NCBI RefSeq assembly: GCF_042653545.1
Contig: NZ_JBHSIS010000010.1
Span: 1 to 64,000, forward strand
Origin: Actinophytocola glycyrrhizae
Lineage (GTDB): Bacteria; Actinomycetota; Actinomycetes; Mycobacteriales; Pseudonocardiaceae
Direction of reading: 5' to 3'
Length of the DNA stretch: 64,000 nt
Translations under genes and position numbers: made by a program
Notes under the pieces: model-generated
Told to the model about the DNA's origin: nothing
Database searches by the model: none
The model's input: the letters and a program-made list of their open reading frames with translations, nothing else
Shown here: positions 51,211 to 61,173 of the stretch, in pieces
How positions within the stretch are numbered: position 1 is the stretch's first letter
Layout of the letters: each line of letters begins with the position of its first letter

Positions 51211-51609
51211 ATGATGTCGCACAAGATCACGACCTTCCTCATGTTCGACGGGCAGGCCGAGGAGGCGATGACCTTCTACCGGTCGCTGTTCGCCGACGCC
51301 GAGGTACTGTCGCTGACCAAGTACGGCCCGGAGGGTCCCGGCGCCGAGGGCTCGATCACGCACGCGGCCTTCACGCTCGCCGGGCAGCAGTTCATGTGCA
51401 TGGACAGCTCGGAGAAGCACCCGTTCGGCTTCACGCCCTCGGTCTCGCTGTACGTGACCTGCGTGGACGAGGCCGAGATCGACCGCCTGTACGCGGCGCT
51501 GTCGGAAGGTGGCACGGAGCTGATGCCGCTCGGGAACTACGGGTTCAGCACCAAGTTCGGCTGGTGCAGCGACCGCTTCGGCGTGTCCTGGCAGCTCACC
51601 CTGGCCTGA
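51211..51609 (+). CDS. VOC/PhnB-like glyoxalase-fold protein
   Basis: A 132-residue protein of the PhnB/3-demethylubiquinone methyltransferase-like subgroup of the VOC superfamily: FLMFDGQAEEAMTFYRSLF at 9-27, SLYVTCVDEAEIDRLY and a C-terminal RFGVSWQL. It was once annotated as a methyltransferase; such proteins usually bind small molecules, and their substrates are unknown. AAGGAG lies upstream. ATG 51214 is an alternative start. A strong hairpin follows. Confidence 0.88.
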   Translation: MMSHKITTFLMFDGQAEEAMTFYRSLFADAEVLSLTKYGPEGPGAEGSITHAAFTLAGQQFMCMDSSEKHPFGFTPSVSLYVTCVDEAEIDRLYAALSEGGTELMPLGNYGFSTKFGWCSDRFGVSWQLTLA

Positions 51610-51630
51610 GCGGGCGGTGCGCGAGAACGG

Positions 51631-51662
51631 CCTGACCCCGCACGACGCTGTGCGGGGTCAGG
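51631..51662. terminator. Bidirectional terminator between VOC and gltD
   Basis: Perfect 12-bp stem CCTGACCCCGCA/TGCGGGGTCAGG with an 8-base loop, between convergent genes. A second, shorter hairpin CCCGCAC/GTGCGGG follows at 51673-51692, closer to the gltD stop. Confidence 0.85.
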
Positions 51663-51701
51663 CGTCAGGCGGCCCGCACGGCGTCGTGCGGGACCGAGTT
51701 C

Positions 51702-53222
51702 TCAGACGACGGCAAGTGGCAGGGCCGTCGGGATCACCGGGGCGGGCAGGTCGGAGTGACCGGTGAGGAACGCGTCGACGGCGTTCGCGACCGATCGGCC
51801 CTCCGCGATCGCCCACACCACCAGGGAAGCGCCGCGGTGTGCGTCGCCGCAGACGAACACACCCTCGGCCCGTGTCTGCCAGTCCGCACCGCACGAGAGC
51901 GTGCCGCGCGGCGAGAGCGACAGGTCGAGGCCGTCGAGCAGCGGCATGTGCTCCACGCCCTCGAAGCCGATCGCCAGCAGCACCAGGTCCGCGGGCAGCT
52001 CCTCGACGTGGTCGTTGACCGGCGTGACCTCACGGACACCGGTCACCGGGTCGCGGCGGACCTTCACCTCGCGCAGCCGGATCGCCTTCACGTTGCCGTG
52101 GCCGTCGTCGACGAAGGACTCGACCGCGACCGAGAACCGCCGCTCCCCCGCCTCCTCGTGCGCGGGGTAGGTGCGCAGGATCCACGGCCACACCGGCCAC
52201 GGCGACCGGTCGTCGTCGCGGGCGGTCGGCGGCTGCGGGTACTGGTCGAGCTGCGTCACCGACAGCGCGCCCTGGCGGGTCGCGGTGCCGTAGCAGTCGG
52301 CGCCGGTGTCGCCGCCGCCGATCACGATGACGTGCTTGCCCTTGGCGGAGATGGTGGTCGGGCCATCGCCCTCGCACTCCTTGTTGGCGGGCACCAGGTG
52401 CTCCATCGCGAGGTGCACGCCGTTCAACGAACGTCCGGGGACGTCCTGCGCGTCGCGGCCACGCAGCGCGCCGACCGCGAGGACCACCGCGTCGTACCTG
52501 GCCTTCAGCGTCTCCACCGACAGGTCGCCGGGTCCGGAGCCACCGACCTCGCAGCCGGTCACGAACCGGGTGCCCTCCTCGCGCAGCTGCGCGAGGCGCC
52601 GGTCGAGGACCTTCTTCGCCATCTTGAACTCGGGGATGCCGTACCGCAGCAGCCCGCCGAGCCGGTCGTCCCGCTCGTACACGGTGACCTCGTGCCCGGC
52701 ACGCGTCAGCTGCTGCGCGGCGGCGAGCCCGGCCGGGCCGGAGCCGACGACCGCGACCTTCCTGCCGGAGGACACGGTCGCCTGGCGCGGGCGGATCAGG
52801 TCCTTCTCCCACGAGACCTCGGCGATGGTCTCCTCGACCCGTTTGATCGCGACCGCCCCACCGGACAGCGGGCTGATCGCGAGCACGCACGCGGCCTCGC
52901 ACGGTGCCGGGCACAGCTTCCCGGTGAACTCGGGGAAGTTGTTGGTGGCGTGCAGGCGGTTGCTGGCACCCGGCCAGTCACCGAGCCGCACCAGGTCGTT
53001 CCACTCGGGGATCAGGTTGCCGAGCGGGCACCCGGCGGAACCCGAGTGACAGAACGGGATGCCGCAGTCCATGCACCGCGTCGCCTGGGTGCGGACCTGC
53101 TTGTCCCGCTCCGCCGCGTCCTGGTCAAGGTACACCTCGTCCCAGTCGGCCAGCCGGTCCTGCTTGGGCCGCTTCGGCGCGTCCGTGCGTTCGTGCGAGA
53201 GAAAACCACTGGGGTCAGCCAC
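51702..53222 (-). CDS. gltD: Glutamate synthase (NADPH) small subunit
   Basis: A 506-residue flavoprotein. The N-terminal iron-sulfur region has CMDCGIPFCHSGSAGCPLGN near 51-70, the FAD site is VVGSGPAGLAAAQQL near 151, and the NADPH site is VIGGGDTGADCYG near 299. It passes electrons from NADPH to the large subunit for reductive transfer of the glutamine amide to 2-oxoglutarate. It overlaps the end of gltB by eight bases and is translated from the same mRNA. Confidence 0.96.
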   Translation of the reverse strand: MADPSGFLSHERTDAPKRPKQDRLADWDEVYLDQDAAERDKQVRTQATRCMDCGIPFCHSGSAGCPLGNLIPEWNDLVRLGDWPGASNRLHATNNFPEFTGKLCPAPCEAACVLAISPLSGGAVAIKRVEETIAEVSWEKDLIRPRQATVSSGRKVAVVGSGPAGLAAAQQLTRAGHEVTVYERDDRLGGLLRYGIPEFKMAKKVLDRRLAQLREEGTRFVTGCEVGGSGPGDLSVETLKARYDAVVLAVGALRGRDAQDVPGRSLNGVHLAMEHLVPANKECEGDGPTTISAKGKHVIVIGGGDTGADCYGTATRQGALSVTQLDQYPQPPTARDDDRSPWPVWPWILRTYPAHEEAGERRFSVAVESFVDDGHGNVKAIRLREVKVRRDPVTGVREVTPVNDHVEELPADLVLLAIGFEGVEHMPLLDGLDLSLSPRGTLSCGADWQTRAEGVFVCGDAHRGASLVVWAIAEGRSVANAVDAFLTGHSDLPAPVIPTALPLAVV

Positions 53223-56200
53223 GCGAAGCCTCCATGACCGCCTCGTCGATGTCGCGCCCCTCGGCCGCTGCGAGTCGCATGGCCTCGAGCACGCGCTGGT
53301 AGTCGCGCGGCATGACCTTCGTGAAGGACGCCCCGCGGCGTGTCCAGTCGCCCAGCAGCGACGCTGCTACCGCCGACCCGGTGTGCCTGTGGTGCGCGGC
53401 GACGATGTCGCGCAGCCACCTCAGATCCTCTGTGGACGGTCGCTGCAGGTCGACCATCGCCGTGTTGACCAGCTTCTGGTCCAGATCGAGGACGTACGCG
53501 ATGCCGCCGGACATGCCGGCCGCGAGGTTGCGCCCGGTCGGGCCGAGCACCACCGCCCTGCCGCCGGTCATGTACTCGAACGCGTGGTCGCCGACCCCCT
53601 CGGCGACCGCGGTGGCGCCGGAGTTGCGGACGCAGAACCGCTCCCCGACGCGGCCGCGCAGGAAGATCTCCCCGCTCGTCGCGCCGTAGGCGATCACGTT
53701 GCCGCCGATCACCTGCTGCTCGGCGGCGAACGCCGAGTCCGGGTGCGGTCGCACGATGATCCGCCCGCCCGACAGGCCCTTGCCGACGTAGTCGTTGGTG
53801 TCGCCGATCAGGTCGAGCGTGATGCCGGCCGGGAGGAACGCGCCGAGCGACTGGCCGGCCGAGCCGGTCAGTTCGATGTGGATGGTCCCGTCGGGCAGGC
53901 CGTCGCCGCCGTAGCGGCGGGTGACCTCGGCACCCAGCAGCGTGCCGACGGTGCGGTTCACGTTGCGCACCGGCAGTTCCAGCTTCAGCGGGTGCGCGTC
54001 CTCGAGCGCCGCCTCGGCGAGCTGGATGAGCGTGCGGTCCAGCGCCTGGTCGAGACCGTGGTCCTGACCGCGCACGCGGCGGCGCGCGCTCGAGTACGTG
54101 GTCTCCGGCACCGCGAAGATGGGCGACAGGTCGAGGCCCTTTGCCTTCCAGTGCTCGACGGCGTCGTCGACGTCCAGCAGCTCGGCGTGCCCGATCGCCT
54201 CGTCCAGCGTGCGGAAACCAAGCTCCGCCAACAGCTCCCGCACCTCGTTCGCGATGAAGTGGAAGTAGTTGACGATGTGCTCGGCCTGGCCGGTGTACCG
54301 CTCGCGCAGCACCGGGTTCTGCGTGGCCACGCCGACCGGGCAGGTGTCGAGGTGGCAGACCCGCATCATGATGCAGCCCGCGACGATCAGCGGCGCGGTC
54401 GCGAACCCGTACTCCTCGGCGCCGAGCAGCGCGGCGACCACGACGTCGCGGCCGGTCTTCATCGCGCCGTCCACCTGAACGGTGATCCGGTCGCGCAGAC
54501 CGTTGAGCATCAGCGTCTGCTGCGTCTCGGCGAGCCCGACCTCCCACGGCGTGCCCGCGTGCTTCAGCGAGTTCAGCGGGGAGGCGCCGGTGCCACCGTC
54601 GTGCCCGGAGATCAGCACGACGTCGGCGTGCGCCTTGGAGACACCCGCCGCGACCGTGCCGACACCCAGCTCGCTGACCAGCTTCACGTGCACGCGGGCG
54701 TGCTCGTTGGCGTTCTTCAGGTCGTGGATGAGCTGCGCGAGGTCCTCGATCGAGTAGATGTCGTGGTGCGGTGGCGGGGAGATGAGCCCCACGCCCGCGG
54801 TCGAGTGCCTGGTGCGCGCGATCCACGGCCACACCTTGTTCGGCGGCAGCTGCCCGCCCTCGCCCGGTTTCGCGCCCTGCGCCATCTTGATCTGCAGGTC
54901 GGTGGCGTTGACCAGGTACTCGCTCGTGACGCCGAACCGGCCGGACGCGATCTGCTTGATCGCCGAGCGCCGCTCCGGGTCGTAGAGCCGGTCGGTGTCC
55001 TCGCCGCCCTCACCGGTGTTGGACCGGCCGCCGATGCGGTTCATCGCGATGGCGAGGGTTTCGTGTGCCTCCGCGCTGATCGAGCCGTAGGACATCGCGC
55101 CGGTGTTGAAGCGCTTCAGGATGCCCTCGACCGGCTCGACCTCCTCGATCGGGATCGGCGCGCGGTCGCCCTTGAACCTGAAGAGGCCGCGCAGCGCCCC
55201 GCCTTCGCGGTTGAGGCGCTCGACCTCCGCGACGTACTCGCGGTACACGTCCTCGCGCCGCGTCTTCGTCGCGTGCTGCAACAGGAAGACGGTCTCCGGC
55301 GTGAACAGGTGCAGCTCGCCCTCGCGGCGGTAGGCGTACTCGCCGCCGACCTCGAGGCGCCGGTGGACGCGGTCGGTCGGGTTCTCCGGGTGCGCCCGGT
55401 GGTGGCGGGTGGCGACCTCGGCGGCGATCACGTCGAGGCCGACACCGCCCAGCTTCGAGCTGGTGCCGGTGAAGTACTCGTCGAGCACGTCGCCCGCGAG
55501 ACCGAACGCCTCGAACACCTGCGCCGCGGTGTAGGCGCCGACGGTCGAGATGCCCATCTTCGACATGATCTTGAGGACGCCCTTGACCAGCGCGCTCACG
55601 TAGTTGCGGACCGCGGTCCTCGGCTCGATGCCCGTGAGCGTGCCGCGCCGGATCAGGTTCTCGATCGTCTCGAACGCCAGGTACGGGTTGACCGCCGCCG
55701 CGCCGTAACCCAGTAGCAGCGCCACATGGTGCACCTCGCGGGCGTCGCCGGTCTCGACGACCAGCGCGACCCGCAGGCGTTCCTTGGTGCGCACCAGGTG
55801 GTGGTGCACCGCAGACACCAGCAGCAGCGACGGGATCGGCGCCATCCGGTGGTCGGCGTCCCGGTCGGAGAGGACCAGCGTCCGCGCCCCGGCCGCGATG
55901 GCCTCGGACGCCTCGCGCCGGACCCGCTCGATGGCGGCCGCGAGCGCGTCGCCGTCACCGTCCACTTCGTACAGACCGGGGATGACGGTGCAGGCGTAGC
56001 CGGGCATGTCGCCGTCGTCGTTGACGTGGATGAGCTTGGCCAGCTCGTCGTTGTCGATCACCGGGTACGGCAGCTCGATGTGACGGCACGACGCGGGACC
56101 CGGCTCCAGCAGGTTCTGCTCCGGGCCCATGATGCGCTGCACCGAAGTGACGATCTCCTCGCGGATCGCGTCCAGCGGCGGGTTCGTCACCTGGGCGAAG

Positions 56201-57780
56201 TTCTGCTTGAAGTAGTCGTAGAGCAGCCGTGACCGCTTCGAAAGGGCGGCGGGCGGGGTGTCGCTGCCCATCGACCCGATCGGCTCCGCGCCGTTGATCG
56301 CCATCGGCTGGAGCAGGATCTTCAGCTCCTCCTCGGTGTAGCCGAAGGAGAGCTGGCGGCGCAGCACCGACTCGTTGGTCTGCACGACGTGCTCGCGGTC
56401 GGGCAGGTTCGCGAGCTTGAGCAGGCCCGCGTGCAGCCACTCCTCGTACGGCCGCTCGACGGCGAGCGCCGCCTTGATCTCGTCGTCGTCGACGATCTTG
56501 CCCGCCGCGGTGTCCACCAGGAACATGCGGCCGGGCTGCAACCGTCCCTTCGCGACGACCTGGTCCGGCGGGAGGTCGAGCACCCCGGTCTCACTCGCGA
56601 ACACGACGCGGTCGTCGGTGGTGCGCCACCACCGGGCGGGACGCAGTCCGTTGCGGTCGAGCACCGCGCCAACGAGCGTGCCGTCGGAGAAGGTCACCGA
56701 GGCCGGGCCGTCCCACGGCTCCATCAGACTGGAGTGGAACTTGTAGAACGCACGGCGCTTGGGATCCAAGGTGGCGTTGTTCTCCCACGCCTCCGGGATC
56801 ATCATCAGCACCGCGTGCGGGAGGCTGCGGCCGCCGAGGTGCAGCAGCTCCAGGACCTCGTCGAAGGAAGCGGAGTCCGACCCGTCCGGGTCGCAGACGG
56901 GGTACAGCCTGGTCAGGTCGCCGGGCAGGAGTTCGCTCGCGAGCAGCGCCTCACGGGCGCGCATACGGTTGCGGTTGCCCCGGATCGTGTTGATCTCGCC
57001 GTTGTGCGCGACGAAGCGGAACGGGTGCGCGAGCGGCCACGACGGGAACGTGTTGGTGGAGAACCGGCTGTGCACCAGCGCGATCGCGCTCGCCAGGCGC
57101 GGGTCGGTGAGGTCGGTGAAGAACGCGGGCAGCTGCGCGGTCGTCAGCATTCCCTTGTAGACGACCGTGCGCGCGGACAGCGACGGGAAGTAGACACCGC
57201 AGCCGGAAGCGACACTCTCGTGCTCGGCACGCTTGCGCAGGCAGAACGCCATGCGGTCCAGCTCGAGCCCGCCGATGCGGTTGCCGCTGCCGTCGGTCGG
57301 CGCGGCCACGAACGGCATCCCGAAGTGCGGCATGACCGAGCGCGCGGTCGGGCCGACGTCGGCGGCCTCCGGTGCGACCGGCACGTCCCGCCAGCCGAGG
57401 ACCTCGAGGCCTTCTTCCTTGGCGATGCGCTCGACCAGCGCGACGGCCCTGGCCCGCTCGTCGAGGTCCTGGGGCAGGAAGGCGATGCCCGCCGCGTAGG
57501 TGGCGGCACCGTCTGGCGCCGGCGCGGGGAGTTCGAAGTCGACGACCGCGCGCAGCAGTTCGTCGGGGAGCTGAAGCAGGATGCCGGCACCGTCGCCGCT
57601 GGTGGGCTCGGCGCCGGCGGCGCCGCGGTGCTCCAGGTTGGCCAGCGCCACGAGGGCGTCGGTCACGATACCGTGTGACCTGCGCCCCCGGATGTCGGCG
57701 ACCATCGCCACGCCACACGCGTCACGTTCGGTGGTGGGGTCGTAAAGACCTCGTGCGGTGGGTACGGCGGAATAGATCAC
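53215..57780 (-). CDS. gltB: Glutamate synthase large subunit
   Basis: A 1521-residue enzyme. The N-terminal glutaminase domain begins at Cys22 in ERDACGVAMV, the residue exposed by propeptide cleavage. Then come the central domain, the FMN synthase domain (ISPPPHHDIYSIEDLAQLI, SGHDGGTGASPL), the iron-sulfur cysteines in CHLDTCPVGVATQ, and the C-terminal GXGXG beta-helix. GTG 57780 after GGGAGG is the start; longer frames add an implausible arginine-rich leader. It is the first gene of the gltBD operon. Confidence 0.97.
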   Translation of the reverse strand: MIYSAVPTARGLYDPTTERDACGVAMVADIRGRRSHGIVTDALVALANLEHRGAAGAEPTSGDGAGILLQLPDELLRAVVDFELPAPAPDGAATYAAGIAFLPQDLDERARAVALVERIAKEEGLEVLGWRDVPVAPEAADVGPTARSVMPHFGMPFVAAPTDGSGNRIGGLELDRMAFCLRKRAEHESVASGCGVYFPSLSARTVVYKGMLTTAQLPAFFTDLTDPRLASAIALVHSRFSTNTFPSWPLAHPFRFVAHNGEINTIRGNRNRMRAREALLASELLPGDLTRLYPVCDPDGSDSASFDEVLELLHLGGRSLPHAVLMMIPEAWENNATLDPKRRAFYKFHSSLMEPWDGPASVTFSDGTLVGAVLDRNGLRPARWWRTTDDRVVFASETGVLDLPPDQVVAKGRLQPGRMFLVDTAAGKIVDDDEIKAALAVERPYEEWLHAGLLKLANLPDREHVVQTNESVLRRQLSFGYTEEELKILLQPMAINGAEPIGSMGSDTPPAALSKRSRLLYDYFKQNFAQVTNPPLDAIREEIVTSVQRIMGPEQNLLEPGPASCRHIELPYPVIDNDELAKLIHVNDDGDMPGYACTVIPGLYEVDGDGDALAAAIERVRREASEAIAAGARTLVLSDRDADHRMAPIPSLLLVSAVHHHLVRTKERLRVALVVETGDAREVHHVALLLGYGAAAVNPYLAFETIENLIRRGTLTGIEPRTAVRNYVSALVKGVLKIMSKMGISTVGAYTAAQVFEAFGLAGDVLDEYFTGTSSKLGGVGLDVIAAEVATRHHRAHPENPTDRVHRRLEVGGEYAYRREGELHLFTPETVFLLQHATKTRREDVYREYVAEVERLNREGGALRGLFRFKGDRAPIPIEEVEPVEGILKRFNTGAMSYGSISAEAHETLAIAMNRIGGRSNTGEGGEDTDRLYDPERRSAIKQIASGRFGVTSEYLVNATDLQIKMAQGAKPGEGGQLPPNKVWPWIARTRHSTAGVGLISPPPHHDIYSIEDLAQLIHDLKNANEHARVHVKLVSELGVGTVAAGVSKAHADVVLISGHDGGTGASPLNSLKHAGTPWEVGLAETQQTLMLNGLRDRITVQVDGAMKTGRDVVVAALLGAEEYGFATAPLIVAGCIMMRVCHLDTCPVGVATQNPVLRERYTGQAEHIVNYFHFIANEVRELLAELGFRTLDEAIGHAELLDVDDAVEHWKAKGLDLSPIFAVPETTYSSARRRVRGQDHGLDQALDRTLIQLAEAALEDAHPLKLELPVRNVNRTVGTLLGAEVTRRYGGDGLPDGTIHIELTGSAGQSLGAFLPAGITLDLIGDTNDYVGKGLSGGRIIVRPHPDSAFAAEQQVIGGNVIAYGATSGEIFLRGRVGERFCVRNSGATAVAEGVGDHAFEYMTGGRAVVLGPTGRNLAAGMSGGIAYVLDLDQKLVNTAMVDLQRPSTEDLRWLRDIVAAHHRHTGSAVAASLLGDWTRRGASFTKVMPRDYQRVLEAMRLAAAEGRDIDEAVMEASRG

Positions 57781-58151
57781 GCGTCGACCTCCCTCGTCGT
57801 CCTCGCGCTCAACTGTCAGCTGGGCGCGGGACGGCGGTGGCCCGCGTGTTGACGTGAGCTTAACAGTCCCGAAACCCAGGAGCCATGCGTCGACGGCGGA
57901 TTTTCCGCGTTGGATGTAACGATCTGGATGATCCGCGCGATATGCGCCCTTCGCCCTGGTGAGGCCCGTCAGGCACCGGCTGCTTCGCCTACGCCAGCGT
58001 AACCGACCGGCCCGCAGGTGGAACAACAGCGAAATGTTGCGACCTGTTGACAATCCGTTGTGAGAGCGCTTCCATGACTAACGGCAACATCTGCGGCCTG
58101 CATGCCAGGCACTCGGAACCCTGCCCGAGCGTGACAAGGAGGTCACCGCCC
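57781..58151. promoter_or_regulatory. Divergent control region of gltBD and the glucanase
   Basis: No gene is visible in this 371-base gap. The side near gltB should hold its nitrogen-responsive promoter, but I see no clear site. The side near the glucanase has TTGACA at 58047-58052 and a LacI/CebR-type operator at 58061-58074. Confidence 0.5.
58061..58074 (+). promoter_or_regulatory. CebR/LacI-type operator upstream of the glucanase
   Basis: TGAGAGCGCTTCCA is an imperfect palindrome close to the Streptomyces CebR consensus TGGGAGCGCTCCCA. It lies 9 bases after a TTGACA -35-like hexamer, a position where bound repressor would block RNA polymerase. Confidence 0.7.
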
Positions 58152-59537
58152 ATGCCCACTACACGTGCGCCTGCGCGCCGGAGGTTCGCCTTCGGCGCCG
58201 CGGCCGCCGCAGTGCTCGTACTGACACCCCTGACCTACACGGCGCAAGCGTCGGTGCCGCCGCCGGACTCCGGCTGGACACAGGTCTGGGCCGACGACTT
58301 CAACGGTTCGGCCGGCAGCCTGCCGTCGTCGGCGAACTGGATCTTCGACATCGGCCACGGCTACCCCGGCGGCCCGGCCAACTGGGGCACCGGCGAGATC
58401 GCCTACCACACCAACAACCCGGCCAACGTCAGCCTCGACGGCGGCGGCAACCTGCGCATCACCCCGCTGCGCGACAGCGCGGGCAACTGGACCTCGGCCC
58501 GCATCGAGACCCACCGCGGCGACTTCCGGCCACCGTCGGGCGGCACGCTGCGCATCGAGGGCCGCATCCAGATGCCGAACGTCACCGGCAGCAGCGCGCT
58601 CGGCTACTGGCCCGCGTTCTGGGCGCTGGGCTCGCCCTACCGCGGCAACTACTGGAACTGGCCGGGCATCGGCGAGTACGACATCATGGAGAACGTCAAC
58701 GGGATCAACTCCGTGTGGGGCGTGCTCCACTGCGGCGTCGCGCCCGGTGGCCCGTGCAACGAGAACAACGGCATCGGCGCGAGCCGGGCCTGCCCGGGCA
58801 GCTCCTGCCAGTCGGCCTTCCACACCTACCGGTTCGAGTGGGACGACGCGGCCGACCAGCTGCGCTGGTACGTCGACGGGCAGCAGTACCACTCGGTGAG
58901 CCAGAGCCAGGTCGGCGCGGACACGTGGAACCAGATGACCACGCACGCCGGCTACTTCATCATCCTCAACGTCGCCATGGGCGGCGCCTTCCCCGACGGT
59001 GTCGCGGGTCACGTGACGCCGACCGCGGCCACCGTGCCGGGGCGTCCCATGCTGGTCGACTACGTGGCCGTGTGGTCGCGTGGCGGCGGCGGAGGTGGCC
59101 CGACCGACCCGCCGCCGGGTGACGGCGGCAGCGCGTACGACCGCATCGAGGCCGAGTCGTTCAACGGCCAGAGCGGTCTGACCGTGGAGGGCACGGCCGA
59201 CGCGGGCGGCGGCAGTCACGTCGGCTATGTGGGCAACGGCGACTGGGCCCGTTACGACGACATCGACTTCGGCTCGACCGCGGCGACCCAGTTCGTGGCC
59301 AGGGTCGCGTCCGGCGCCGGTGGCGGGGTGAGCGGGCTGATCGAGGTGCGCCTCGACTCCCGGTCGAACGCTCCGATCGGCAGCTTCGCGGTCGGCAACA
59401 CCGGCGGCTGGAACAGCTGGCGGACGATACCGGCGAACATCTCCCGGGTCACCGGCGTGCACGACGTGTTCCTGACGTTTACCAGTGGCCAGCCGGCCGA
59501 CTTCGTCAACGTGAACTGGTTCAACTTCGGGCGCTAG
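58152..59537 (+). CDS. Secreted GH16 beta-glucanase with CBM6-like domain
   Basis: A 461-residue exported enzyme. A signal peptide (about 1-33, ending TAQAS) precedes the GH16 domain (about 40-308). Its catalytic motif GEYDIMEN places the nucleophile at Glu175 and the acid/base at Glu180. A glycine/proline linker (310-327) leads to a CBM6-like carbohydrate-binding domain (YDRIEAESFNGQSG onward to 461). It should cut beta-1,3 or mixed-linkage glucans outside the cell. AAGGAGG lies upstream of the chosen ATG. The oligosaccharides released fit the ABC transporter encoded next. Confidence 0.92.
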   Translation: MPTTRAPARRRFAFGAAAAAVLVLTPLTYTAQASVPPPDSGWTQVWADDFNGSAGSLPSSANWIFDIGHGYPGGPANWGTGEIAYHTNNPANVSLDGGGNLRITPLRDSAGNWTSARIETHRGDFRPPSGGTLRIEGRIQMPNVTGSSALGYWPAFWALGSPYRGNYWNWPGIGEYDIMENVNGINSVWGVLHCGVAPGGPCNENNGIGASRACPGSSCQSAFHTYRFEWDDAADQLRWYVDGQQYHSVSQSQVGADTWNQMTTHAGYFIILNVAMGGAFPDGVAGHVTPTAATVPGRPMLVDYVAVWSRGGGGGGPTDPPPGDGGSAYDRIEAESFNGQSGLTVEGTADAGGGSHVGYVGNGDWARYDDIDFGSTAATQFVARVASGAGGGVSGLIEVRLDSRSNAPIGSFAVGNTGGWNSWRTIPANISRVTGVHDVFLTFTSGQPADFVNVNWFNFGR

Positions 59538-59904
59538 GGGCGCGTTCGCCGGTCGCCCCGGCAGGGTTGGCCAGAGTTCGCGCCGGGCAACGGAACCTCA
59601 GGGGACCGTGCCGGCACCCAGCCACCATCCACCGAACGTCCGCACAGCTCCCCGAAACGAAACCAGTACCTTGGATTCCGGGGAGGCGGACCAGCGATCC
59701 GCGCGACCCATAACAGGCCACGTGGAGGCTCGGATCGCACTCGCCGGTCCCCCGTGCCCCGTCCCAGGTGCGGGGGACCGGCTCTTTGTCCCACAACGTC
59801 CCGGTTACAGGGTCTTGACACAGCCTGGTCCGCCCGAGATCCTTCGGTAACTCATGAGAGCGCTCTCATGCATCCCACACCGACGTGGCCGCAGGAGGCC
59901 AGAC
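59538..59904. other. Intergenic region before the sugar transporter
   Basis: Holds a weak terminator GGGGCG/CGCCCC (59538-59560), a 23-base element similar to one at 36747, TTGACA at 59815-59820, the palindromic operator at 59853-59870 and GGAGG before the next start. No gene seen. Confidence 0.6.
59853..59870. promoter_or_regulatory. Perfect 18-bp CebR/LacI-type operator
   Basis: CATGAGAGCGCTCTCATG is a perfect palindrome whose centre GAGCGCTC is that of CebR sites. It lies downstream of TTGACA (59815-59820) and 35 bases before the binding-protein start, so it should gate the whole transporter/glucosidase operon. Confidence 0.8.
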
Positions 59905-61173
59905 ATGCGCAACCCAGGGATCGTCGCGTGCGTCGCCGCGACCGCCCTCGTTCTCACGGCCTGTGGCTCAGGTGGTGACGCGAGCGAGGACGGCGGCAAC
60001 ACGCTGACGATCAACGTCTTCGGCGACAGCTTCTCGTTACCGGACAACCGCGCCCTCTACGACGAGTACGAGAAGGCGCACGGCGTCAAGATCGTCGAGA
60101 ACCGCAGTGACTTCGGCACGCACCACCAGAACCTGCAGGCCCGCCTGACCGCGGGCTCCGGGACGGCGGACCTCGAGGTGATCGAGGTCGGGCAGGTGTC
60201 CGGCTTCATCGGGCAGTCCGAGTCGTTCGTGAACTTCAAGGACAAGGACGTCGACACGGGCCAGTGGACCGAGTCCACCGTGCAACGTGCGTCCACTCCG
60301 GACGGTGGCGCCCTGATCGGCCTGCCGACCGACATCGGCGGCCTCGCCATGTGCTACCGGACCGACCTGTTCGCACAGGCCGGCCTGCCGACCGACCGCG
60401 ACGCGGTGTCCGCGCTGTGGTCGACGTGGGAGGACTACGTCGACGTCGGGAACCAGTTCCTGACGGCGATGCCGGAGACCAAGTGGTTCGACGCGGGCGG
60501 CCACGTGTTCACCGGCATCCTCGGCAACGAGAAGGAGACCTTCTACAACCCCGAGGGCGACCTGATCGTCGAGGAGAACAAGGCGGTCAAGGACGCGTGG
60601 GACCTGACGGTCGACGCGATCAAGGCCGGCCAGTCGGCCGCGCTGCCCGAGTTCTCCCCCGAGTGGAACACCGGTTTCCAGCAGGGCCAGTTCGCCACGA
60701 TCACCTGCCCCGCGTGGATGATGGGCTACATCCAGGGCAACGCCCCGGACACCAAGGGCAAGTGGGACATCGCGAAGATCCCCGGTGGTTCCGGCAACTG
60801 GGGCGGCTCGTACGTGACGGTGCCTGCACAGGGCAAGAACGTCGACAAGGCCGTCGAGCTGGCGAAGTGGCTGACCGCACCCGAGCAGAACATCAAGCTG
60901 TTCAAGTCGATCGGCAACTTCCCGAGCCAGGAGTCGACCTGGACTCAGCCGGAGGTCGCGGACTTCACCTCCGAGTTCTTCTCGAACGCCCCCGCGGGCA
61001 AGATCTACCCCGAGTCGCTGGAGAACGCGCCGGTGCAGGTGGTCGGGCCACAGAGCGGCGTCATCGGCAACACGTTCGCCGGTGCGCTCAACAGCGTCGA
61101 ACAGGGCACCGATCCCGAGGAGGCCTGGGAGTCGGCGATGAACGACATCAAAGCCGCCGCGGGTGATGGATGA
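59905..61173 (+). CDS. Oligosaccharide-binding lipoprotein of an ABC transporter (CebE-like)
   Basis: A 422-residue family 1 extracellular solute-binding protein. The signal peptide ends in lipobox LTAC with the lipidated Cys20. The mature protein has the two-lobed binding fold (ADLEVIEVGQVSGF, IGLPTDIGGLAMCYRTDLF). Operator type and neighbours suggest cellobiose or beta-gluco-oligosaccharides. The ATG at 59905 follows GGAGG; its stop overlaps the first permease start. Confidence 0.9.
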   Translation: MRNPGIVACVAATALVLTACGSGGDASEDGGNTLTINVFGDSFSLPDNRALYDEYEKAHGVKIVENRSDFGTHHQNLQARLTAGSGTADLEVIEVGQVSGFIGQSESFVNFKDKDVDTGQWTESTVQRASTPDGGALIGLPTDIGGLAMCYRTDLFAQAGLPTDRDAVSALWSTWEDYVDVGNQFLTAMPETKWFDAGGHVFTGILGNEKETFYNPEGDLIVEENKAVKDAWDLTVDAIKAGQSAALPEFSPEWNTGFQQGQFATITCPAWMMGYIQGNAPDTKGKWDIAKIPGGSGNWGGSYVTVPAQGKNVDKAVELAKWLTAPEQNIKLFKSIGNFPSQESTWTQPEVADFTSEFFSNAPAGKIYPESLENAPVQVVGPQSGVIGNTFAGALNSVEQGTDPEEAWESAMNDIKAAAGDG

